Assembly (NCBI GenBank): GCA_012728115.1
Contig: JAAYFS010000056.1
Coordinates: 1-38,997, forward strand
Length of the DNA stretch: 38,997 bases
From: Bacillota bacterium
GTDB taxonomy: Bacteria > Bacillota > Limnochordia > Darwinibacteriales > JAAYFS01
Reading direction: 5' to 3'
Shown piece after piece: positions 33,344-38,997 of the stretch; within the stretch, counting starts at the first letter, position 1, and every line of letters begins with the position of its first letter. The notes under the pieces were generated by a model that worked only from the letters and a program-made list of their open reading frames with translations, did not search any database and was not told where the DNA came from. The position numbers and the translations under genes were made by a program.

Positions 33344-34108
33344 TTGAGAAGAACGCAGACTGTGTTAATTCTGATCTGTCTGTTGATGGGACTATCTTCG
33401 ATCGTCGCCGTAGCGTCGTCGAATTTTCCATCGCCGATAGGTTTTGTAAATGACTTTGCTAATATCATGGATCAACAAAGTAAGGCAGCGATCGAACAAA
33501 TCGCGATAACGATGCAGAAAGAACAAGGAATCGAGGTGGCCGTAGTAACAATTCCGACAACGGAGCCCTTAGAACCGAAAGAATACGCAATTAAACTTTT
33601 CGAACAATGGGGTATCGGTGGTCCAGAAGATAGCGGTCTCTTGATTTTAGTTGCTTGGGACGAGGGTCGGATCGAGGTAGAAGTAGGTTACGGATTAGAA
33701 GAGCCCTTGCCAAGTGGTTTAGTCGGAGCAGTTTTGGATCAGGAGGTTTTAGGTCCGTTTGGAGAAGGGGAATACGGAGCGGGGCTTTTAGCAGGGGTGC
33801 AAAGCTTCCAGAAAATCCTTGCTGGCGAAAAATATGAAATAGCTGCTAAAAAAGAAGGTGCTAATTGGCTATTCACATTTTTAGTTTTCCTAGCGATCAT
33901 AGTTTTGTTCTCCTCCCTGAATCGGAGACCTCCTACAAACCGTACTGGTTCAGGTACAGGTACAGGTGGTCCGCGTCGAACACCGCCAGTAGTTATCACA
34001 ACCAGAACACGCTTCCCGTCATCTGGTGGAGGTTCCAGTAGAGGAGGATTCGGTGGTTTTGGCGGAGGTAGAAGTGGTGGAGGCGGAGCAGGAAGAAGTT
34101 TTCGATGA
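33344..34108 (+). CDS. TPM-domain (YgcG-type) secreted/membrane protein
   Basis: 254 residues. A signal peptide (about 1-24) is followed by a TPM domain (about 30-150) with GFVNDFANIMDQQSKAAIEQ and DSGLLILVAWDEGRIEVEVGYGLE, one membrane helix (about 173-190), and a Gly/Ser/Arg-rich end containing GGFGGFGGGRSGGGGAGRSF. This is the usual architecture of the LemA-partner protein. The start is TTG with AAGGGA ahead. lemA lies 23 bases downstream. Confidence 0.88.
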   Translation: MRRTQTVLILICLLMGLSSIVAVASSNFPSPIGFVNDFANIMDQQSKAAIEQIAITMQKEQGIEVAVVTIPTTEPLEPKEYAIKLFEQWGIGGPEDSGLLILVAWDEGRIEVEVGYGLEEPLPSGLVGAVLDQEVLGPFGEGEYGAGLLAGVQSFQKILAGEKYEIAAKKEGANWLFTFLVFLAIIVLFSSLNRRPPTNRTGSGTGTGGPRRTPPVVITTRTRFPSSGGGSSRGGFGGFGGGRSGGGGAGRSFR

Positions 34109-34131
34109 TAAGGAAAAGGGGAGTGGACTAA

Positions 34132-34695
34132 TTGAAACGAGGAACCATTGTTTTACTAGTGGTTTTAGGAGTAATCGCAATTTTAGTTTTAGGTGTTATT
34201 TCAGGTTACAACAAATTAGTAGACTTAGAAACCGAAGTTGATGCAAAATGGGCACAGGTTGAAAATGTTTTACAACGCAGGGCAGATCTTATCCCTAATC
34301 TAGTAGAAACCGTAAAAGGGTATGCGAGCCATGAACACGAGATCTTTACCGAAATTGCGAATGCTCGTGGCAGACTTTTAGGAGCAAGAACACCTGAAGA
34401 ACAAATAGAGGCTAACCAAGGATTAGACAGTGCGATCGGCAGATTACTAGCAATCAGTGAAAACTATCCAGCACTAAAAGCCGATGGCAGTTTCATTCGA
34501 CTCCAAGACGAATTGGCTTCAACCGAAAACAAAATCGCAACTGAACGGATGAGGTACAATGAGGCAGTGAGAGATTGGAATAGAACGATTAAACAATTCC
34601 CGACAGTTTTATTAGCAAGCCTATTTGGCAAAGAAGCGCGAGCTTACTTTGAAGCTTCTGAAGGTGCTCGTGATGTGCCACAAGTTAGTTTTTAG
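34132..34695 (+). CDS. lemA: LemA family protein
   Basis: 187 residues. An N-terminal membrane helix (about 5-24) is followed by a long alpha-helical bundle with GYNKLVDLETEVDAKWAQVENVLQRRADLIPNLVETVKGYA, the family signature, and the late NEAVRDWNRTIKQFPTVL. The start is TTG behind AAAAGGGGAG. LemA with a TPM protein is a widespread pair of unknown function. Confidence 0.93.
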   Translation: MKRGTIVLLVVLGVIAILVLGVISGYNKLVDLETEVDAKWAQVENVLQRRADLIPNLVETVKGYASHEHEIFTEIANARGRLLGARTPEEQIEANQGLDSAIGRLLAISENYPALKADGSFIRLQDELASTENKIATERMRYNEAVRDWNRTIKQFPTVLLASLFGKEARAYFEASEGARDVPQVSF

Positions 34696-34708
34696 GGAGA
34701 AAAATGAT

Positions 34709-34743
34709 AACGGTTGGTTTAAGCGCAAACCAACCGTTTTTTT
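34709..34743. terminator. Bidirectional terminator between lemA and cwlD-like gene
   Basis: AACGGTTGGTTT at 34709-34720 pairs with AAACCAACCGTT at 34727-34738 around AAGCGC, followed by TTTTT. On the other strand the amidase stop overlaps the A-run, so the same structure probably ends that transcript too. Confidence 0.9.
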
Positions 34744-35563
34744 ATTGATCACTTTCCGAAAAATAGTTGATTATACCTTGAATGATCGCTTCAGCGATCT
34801 CTTTACTTCCTTGATCAGATAACATAAATTCTCGATCATCTTTATTTGAGATAAATCCAACCTCTACTATTACCGCAGGTATTTGGCTGACGCGGAGAAT
34901 AAAAAAATCATCTGCTACCTCATCTGGATGACTACGCCCAGGGCGAAGCGGACCTAAATGATCTTGAATTCTTTCCGCAAGTAGCTTGCTTTTTTCAGAA
35001 CTCTGATAATAAAGAGTGACCGCTCCTTTTGAACTAGAAGAGCGGAAATGATTAGTATGAATACTTACTAAGATATCGGCATTATGCTGATAAGCAATTA
35101 AAAGTCTTGCCCTTAGTCCCAAACGATACAGAGGTGGTGTTCTAGTACCGAGAGCAATTCCTTTATCAAGGGCGTTAATCCTCGTTCCTTCTTCAAGTTT
35201 TTTTTGATACTCTTCCTTTGTAATTCTTATCTCTTCTTCGATGGTCACAAGATCGATCAAATCCGTATCGGTTGTTCGAGTAAGAATCACAGTCGCTCCT
35301 GCGGCTTCAAGCTGCTTGGCAAGTACCAATGCAAGGTCTAAAGTTAAATCCTTTTCATAATAACCTGAGTGAGAACTACCAGAATCCATACCTCCGTGAC
35401 CAGGGTCGACTGCTATGATTCGATTACTTAACGGTTTTTCTGGAACCTTGGTAGAGAGTCCTCTTAAGGTATAGATGCACAAAGTTAAAATAAAAAAGAT
35501 GGATAACATAATGAGTTTTTCTTTACGAAGGATTACGAACAAGGTCGGCCTAACTAATCGCAT
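34742..35563 (-). CDS. cwlD: N-acetylmuramoyl-L-alanine amidase, CwlD-like
   Basis: 273 residues. Membrane helix at about 18-35, then an Amidase_3 catalytic domain with zinc ligands in VDPGHGGMDSG (His56), Glu70 in YEKDLTLD, His169 in SIHTNH and catalytic Glu234 in VEVGFISN. CwlD starts the conversion of muramic acid to the cortex lactam that SleB recognises; sleB in this window fits. A stretch at about 105-145 (rich in Glu, Lys, Thr) is longer than in B. subtilis CwlD (237 residues). GTG 35572 overlaps the GAGGTG site, so ATG 35563 is chosen. Confidence 0.8.
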   Translation of the reverse strand: MRLVRPTLFVILRKEKLIMLSIFFILTLCIYTLRGLSTKVPEKPLSNRIIAVDPGHGGMDSGSSHSGYYEKDLTLDLALVLAKQLEAAGATVILTRTTDTDLIDLVTIEEEIRITKEEYQKKLEEGTRINALDKGIALGTRTPPLYRLGLRARLLIAYQHNADILVSIHTNHFRSSSSKGAVTLYYQSSEKSKLLAERIQDHLGPLRPGRSHPDEVADDFFILRVSQIPAVIVEVGFISNKDDREFMLSDQGSKEIAEAIIQGIINYFSESDQ

Positions 35564-35590
35564 GCAAAACACCTCAGTAATAATATGCAG

Positions 35591-35620
35591 AAAAGGCTGG
35601 TCTTAATCACCAGCCTTTTT
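35591..35620. terminator. Terminator inside the end of the Tyr-rich gene
   Basis: AAAAGGCTGGT at 35591-35601 pairs with ACCAGCCTTTT at 35609-35619 around a 7-base loop that contains the stop codon of the small gene. The T-run on the minus strand is TTTT. It would end transcripts coming from the glycosyltransferase, so the amidase probably needs read-through or its own promoter. Confidence 0.85.
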
Positions 35621-35782
35621 GGAGGTTTTTTTGAAGCCATTAATTAGGCGCTTGGGCTTTCTCTTGAACGAGTAATTATCAAACGAAAAGTTGTATCCAT
35701 AATAATCATAAGAATGATTATAAACATTATGATCGTCTTGATCGTCCTTTTTTTTAACTTTAAGGACTCTCTTTTTCCGCAT
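35603..35782 (-). CDS. Small Tyr-rich basic protein, unknown
   Basis: 59 residues. Three zones: a Lys/Arg-rich start (MRKKRVLKVKKK), a central part with seven Tyr and several Asn, Asp and Phe (NVYNHSYDYYGYNFSFDNYS), and a second Lys-rich end. A perfect AGGAGGG lies 6 bases before the ATG, strong evidence that it is translated. The composition recalls small spore coat or basic structural proteins, but no family was recognised. It lies between a glycosyltransferase and a cwlD-like gene. Confidence 0.6.
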   Translation of the reverse strand: MRKKRVLKVKKKDDQDDHNVYNHSYDYYGYNFSFDNYSFKRKPKRLINGFKKTSKKAGD

Positions 35783-35797
35783 GCAGACCCTCCTCAC

Positions 35798-35833
35798 ACT
35801 ATTATTGGTGTAAGTTTAAGGCACCAGTATAGT
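35798..35833 (-). other. Imperfect hairpin upstream of the Tyr-rich gene
   Basis: ACTAT/ATAGT arms (35798-35802, 35829-35833) and inner TGGTG/CACCA arms (35806-35810, 35822-35826) form a stem with small internal loops in the 67-base spacer between the glycosyltransferase stop and the small gene. It could be a leader structure; a TATACT on the minus strand nearby might be a -10 box, without a clear -35. Confidence 0.35.
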
Positions 35834-35849
35834 ATATGAGGAAGGAAAC

Positions 35850-37073
35850 TCATTTGTCCTTTCTTTTCGCATATCTTCTTGGCTTTGCTAGAATAGGATT
35901 TTTCAAAGCATTTTCGTATGCTTGCAGAAGTATTCTCGTAGTGTTTTCCAAACTATATTCTTGGGCGGTTGTCAAAGCATTCTTACGTAAGTCTTGGTAT
36001 AACTCAGGTGTTTTTAGCACTTCTATCGTCCTCTCAGCTAATTGCTGGGCATTATTCGCTGTCAAAAATCCATTGAATCCATCCATTACGATATCTCTGG
36101 TTCCTGTGGCATTCACTGCTACCACTGGTAATCCCGCTGCCATTGCCTCTACTGTGACCAATCCCTGAGTTTCGGTAATTGAGCCAAAGAGAAAGATATC
36201 GGCACCATAGTATGCATTGACGATTTCAGTAGAATCAAGGAGACCAGTAAAATACACCTTTTTATCGAGACCCAAACTGCTGGCACGCTCTTTTAAACGC
36301 TTTAACTCAGGACCCTCGCCCACAAAAACTAGAGCTGTCTCACTCAAACATTCATTGATAATCTTAAAACTATCGATCACGATATCAACGTTTTTTTCTT
36401 TGCCGAGTCTACCGACAAACAGGATCACTTGGTGTGAAGCAGGGATTCCTAATTTGTTTTTTAACCAATCTTTGTTGATTTGATCGCCCTGGTAAGCTTT
36501 CAAATCAATTCCTGTTGGAATTGCACTTACTGGTCGTTTTATTTTATATAAATCAATGATCATGTCCTTGATATAAGGAGTAGGAGCAATGATATGAGTG
36601 CATTTATTACAATAATGATGAAGGAAGTTAATAATCATTTGCTTGGTAAAACGCTTAAAAGCAGGAACATAGTGGATATATTCATGATATAATGTGTGAT
36701 GCGTAAATACTAACGGAGTGCCATGCCTTTTTGCCAAAACCGCGCCAAGTTGACCCATTAAAAACGGTGAATGGGTATGGATAATATCGATCTGCAATTC
36801 TTTGATCAAGCCATCTGCTTTTGGGGATATTGGAATCGGCAAGGTAAAAGAAGGATGGGTGGGCGCGGGTACAGAATAGAATCTAAACACTTTAGTGGCG
36901 GATTCTTGGCTTAAAATCTGAACTTCTCCATTAACTTTCCTATTAGGATAATCAGGGGCAAAGATATAAACCTCATGCCCCTGAGCAAGTAATTGTTGTG
37001 AAAAACGTTGAATAGAGCGTACTACGCCACTAACGTAAGGTGTATAGCTATCTGTAAATAACGCTATTCGCAT
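35850..37073 (-). CDS. GT4 glycosyltransferase, likely diacylglycerol glucosyltransferase type
   Basis: 407 residues, GT-B fold. N-terminal LFTDSYTPYVSGVVRSIQRF and IIHTHSPFLMGQLG; C-terminal LFVGRLGKEKNVDIVIDSF, FTGLLDSTEIVNAYYGADIF, and the donor motif ITETQGLVTVEAMAAGLPVV (E-x7-E). This set is typical of 1,2-diacylglycerol 3-alpha-glucosyltransferases that make membrane glycolipids, but other GT4 acceptors cannot be excluded. The end is very basic, which suits membrane attachment. It follows the solute-binding-like gene by 11 bases. Confidence 0.82.
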   Translation of the reverse strand: MRIALFTDSYTPYVSGVVRSIQRFSQQLLAQGHEVYIFAPDYPNRKVNGEVQILSQESATKVFRFYSVPAPTHPSFTLPIPISPKADGLIKELQIDIIHTHSPFLMGQLGAVLAKRHGTPLVFTHHTLYHEYIHYVPAFKRFTKQMIINFLHHYCNKCTHIIAPTPYIKDMIIDLYKIKRPVSAIPTGIDLKAYQGDQINKDWLKNKLGIPASHQVILFVGRLGKEKNVDIVIDSFKIINECLSETALVFVGEGPELKRLKERASSLGLDKKVYFTGLLDSTEIVNAYYGADIFLFGSITETQGLVTVEAMAAGLPVVAVNATGTRDIVMDGFNGFLTANNAQQLAERTIEVLKTPELYQDLRKNALTTAQEYSLENTTRILLQAYENALKNPILAKPRRYAKRKDK

Positions 37074-37084
37074 ATAATCTCCTT

Positions 37085-37639
37085 CTAATCCGAATGGTTT
37101 TCGGGTGTTATCAAAGCTTCATTTGCTGCTTCGACTAGATAATCAAGAAACTTACGAGCCGCTTCTTTATTTTCAGTAGCAACAAAAATACAAATTTTTC
37201 CAGGTATTCCAGGATAATCTAATCCGAGTACTTGCTTACCATCTTGAGTTTCAAGCGGCAATAGCAACTCGTGTTCTACAAAGTAATCAAAGTCTTCGTT
37301 AGGTATAGTGAAAATATCGGGGGCACTTTCCCCAACAATTGCCAAAATTAAAGATTGTTTAACTAAGCCAAAAGAAACGTATTGGATTTCAACATATACT
37401 TCCTCTTGACTCTCGTTATATGTCTCTATAAGAGGATTAAACCAATTGGCATACGATGCTTCGGTTAGAAATTCTAACTTGGTACGATCAAAGAATTCCT
37501 CGCCATTTCTAGGCCAAAAGACAATAAGTAATAAAGCGGCAATTATTAAACCCGCGATGCCAACAATATATTTAGTTCTTAATTTTTGCTTTTCAGCATC
37601 CGTCTCTGGATGCCGCTTATCAGCGTTCGATATTTCCAT
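37085..37639 (-). CDS. Membrane-anchored miniature solute-binding-like protein
   Basis: 184 residues. A charged cytosolic end (about 1-23), one membrane helix (24-42), and a short outer domain with KLEFLTEASYANWFNPLIETYNE, YVSFGLVKQSLILAIVGESAPDIFTIP, and a late ENKEAARKFLDYLVEAANEA. These pieces resemble the N-terminal lobe and final helix of type 1 solute-binding proteins (about 400 residues); the large middle is missing. There is no lipobox Cys. AGGTGACAAA precedes ATG. No permease genes lie nearby, so a sensory or cell-wall role is as likely as transport. Confidence 0.6.
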   Translation of the reverse strand: MEISNADKRHPETDAEKQKLRTKYIVGIAGLIIAALLLIVFWPRNGEEFFDRTKLEFLTEASYANWFNPLIETYNESQEEVYVEIQYVSFGLVKQSLILAIVGESAPDIFTIPNEDFDYFVEHELLLPLETQDGKQVLGLDYPGIPGKICIFVATENKEAARKFLDYLVEAANEALITPENHSD

Positions 37640-37731
37640 TTTGTCACCTCATCATGGTGCAATAATCAAACGTCAATACTAAAATACCATATTATTCAAG
37701 TTCTGCCAAGATACAAGGAAGGGAGTTACTA

Positions 37732-38202
37732 ATGAAACTGAAGGAAGTTACAATTTATACAGATGGGGCTTGTTCCCATAATCCAGGTCCTGGCGGTTGG
37801 GCCGCCATTCTGTTCTATGGCGATAAAATGACACAGATTTCGGGTTATGAACCAGAAACAACTAACCAAAGGATGGAACTACTTGCGGCAGTTAAAGCTT
37901 TGGAACTACTTAATCAGCCCTGTATAGTAAAACTGTATTCCGATAGCGCCTATTTAGTTAACTGTTTTAAGCAACGCTGGATCGAAAAATGGCAACAAAC
38001 CAACTGGCTTAACTCGCAAAAAAAACCAGTAGCTAACCGTGATCTCTGGGAAAGGTTATGGAAGTTGGCCAAAATCCATGATATTGACTGGTTGAAAGTC
38101 AAAGGACATAGTGATAATAAATGGAATAATCAATGTGATAAATTAGCTCGCACAGCTATTATTAATCGTACTTCAGAACATCGATCCGAGGGGGGATTTT
38201 AG
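37732..38202 (+). CDS. rnhA: Ribonuclease HI
   Basis: 156 residues. It cleaves RNA in RNA-DNA hybrids. Catalytic residues are visible: Asp11 in YTDGACSHNPGPGGW, Glu49 in RMELLAA, Asp71 in YSDSAYL, His126 in KGHSDN and Asp136 in CDKLA. Basic/aromatic handle region WIEKWQQTNWLNSQKKPVANRD is intact. AAGGAAGGGAG precedes the ATG. The stop overlaps the GTG of tyrA by 1 base. Confidence 0.96.
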   Translation: MKLKEVTIYTDGACSHNPGPGGWAAILFYGDKMTQISGYEPETTNQRMELLAAVKALELLNQPCIVKLYSDSAYLVNCFKQRWIEKWQQTNWLNSQKKPVANRDLWERLWKLAKIHDIDWLKVKGHSDNKWNNQCDKLARTAIINRTSEHRSEGGF

Positions 38203-38997
38203 TGCCAGCCCTATTTTCTAAAGTTGCAGTCGTTGGTGTGGGCTTGATAGGTGGTTCTTTCGGAATGGCACTCAGACGCACCAACTTAGCTTCCGAAATA
38301 ATCGGAGTAGATCTTTGCGCCGAGACCTTAAGGCTTGCTGTGGAGAGAGAAGCGATCGATCAAGGATTTTATGAACTATCACTTGGGGTGAAAGATGCTG
38401 ACTTAGTAGTGCTTGCAGCTCCGATAAGTTATAATCTCGAATTACTCCAAAAGATGAAACCGTATTTGAAAGAAGGAGCGATTGTTACCGATGTGGGTAG
38501 TACTAAGGGTGACTTCGTCCAAAAAGCAGAATTACTTCTTAGTCCTGACCAATTCTTCGTAGGCGGTCATCCGATGGCGGGTTCGGAAATCGGAGGGATC
38601 AAGAGAGCAGATCCATACCTATTTGAAAACGCCTATTATCTCTTAACTGTCACCGAAAAAACAGATCCAAAAGCCTTGGATTTAGTTAAAAGCCTAGCAG
38701 AAGGAATCGGTGGTAGAGTACTTTTAGTTGATCCCGATGATCATGATTTAATGGCAGCAGCTATCAGTCATCTACCCCATTTAATTGCTTCCACCTTGGT
38801 AAACACTGCAGCGGAAATTAATGAGAAGCTACCGAGAACATTCTCCCTTGCCGCGGGTGGTTTTCGCGATACAACTAGGATCGCATCAGGGGATCCTACC
38901 CTTTGGAAAGATATTTGTTTTAACAACAAAGACAAGCTCTTGGAACTGATCGCGATATTTAAAAAAGAACTAGCGTTGTTTGAGCAATATCTAGAAC
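38202..38997 (+). CDS. tyrA: Prephenate dehydrogenase, partial (3' end outside window)
   Basis: The frame is open from GTG at 38202 to the window end (265 residues). Rossmann motif GVGLIGGSF at 12-20, then GVDLCAE, APISYN, TDVGSTKG, GGHPMAGSE with the catalytic-region His, the block AAAISHLPHLIAS, and AAGGFRDTTRIASGDP, all typical of TyrA, which oxidises prephenate to 4-hydroxyphenylpyruvate in tyrosine synthesis. GAGGGGGG lies at the right distance. Any C-terminal ACT domain would be beyond the window. Confidence 0.94.
   Translation, partial: MPALFSKVAVVGVGLIGGSFGMALRRTNLASEIIGVDLCAETLRLAVEREAIDQGFYELSLGVKDADLVVLAAPISYNLELLQKMKPYLKEGAIVTDVGSTKGDFVQKAELLLSPDQFFVGGHPMAGSEIGGIKRADPYLFENAYYLLTVTEKTDPKALDLVKSLAEGIGGRVLLVDPDDHDLMAAAISHLPHLIASTLVNTAAEINEKLPRTFSLAAGGFRDTTRIASGDPTLWKDICFNNKDKLLELIAIFKKELALFEQYLE

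Overview
The window reads as chromosome of a spore-forming Bacillota (Clostridia- or Limnochordia-like, not a Bacillus). The evidence is the order of the S10-spc-alpha ribosomal cluster, a map-KOW-infA-rpmJ block, Shine-Dalgarno sites of AGGAGG type, spore genes (a sleB/ypeB pair and a cwlD-like amidase), a YpiB-like protein and a Firmicute-type LexA box. Base composition is moderate (about 40% GC by eye). TTG and GTG starts are common even in ribosomal genes, and lepB appears to start at CTG. No tRNA, rRNA, CRISPR array, insertion sequence or prophage was seen.

Layout. (1) 1-12105, + strand: end of rplB, then rpsS-rplV-rpsC-rplP-rpmC-rpsQ-rplN-rplX-rplE-rpsN-rpsH-rplF-rplR-rpsE-rpmD-rplO-secY-adk-map-KOW-infA-rpmJ-rpsM-rpsK-rpoA-rplQ. 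rpsD, often found between rpsK and rpoA in Clostridia, is missing; a 125-base gap stands in its place. (2) 12137-16483, +: a hairpin, the ECF transporter energizing module ecfA1-ecfA2-ecfT, truA, then a separate promoter and structured leader for rplM-rpsI and a strong terminator. (3) 16580-19796: an AT-rich P-loop kinase-like gene, a convergent class A penicillin-binding protein with a long Pro/Glu tail, and a divergent two-helix membrane protein. (4) 19797-21900: a non-coding or small-ORF stretch, then the germination pair sleB-ypeB. (5) 21893-26271, - strand: an SOS-type mutagenesis operon, imuB-like gene / small DUF6504-like gene / dnaE2-type polymerase, with a perfect GAAC-N4-GTTC LexA operator between its -35 and -10. 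(6) 26338-30341, +: PhnP-like hydrolase, YpiB-like protein, signal peptidase I, araD and an isopropylmalate-dehydrogenase-type gene. (7) 30387-34743: tex (-), yigZ, and a TPM-domain/LemA pair (+). (8) 34742-37639, -: a membrane-anchored miniature solute-binding-like protein, a GT4 glycosyltransferase, a Tyr-rich 59-residue protein and a cwlD-like amidase. (9) 37732-end, +: rnhA and the start of tyrA.

Most of the window is housekeeping. The most informative accessory unit is the mutagenesis operon: its promoter and operator can be read directly. Its Y-family protein lacks the N-terminal third of the palm and the catalytic acidic residues but keeps a beta-clamp peptide, and a small protein of unknown role takes the place where imuA would be expected. 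Other points worth checking are the miniature solute-binding protein, the araD/leuB-like pair, the missing rpsD and over-representation of GCGATCG. Domain assignments were made by eye, without database searches.
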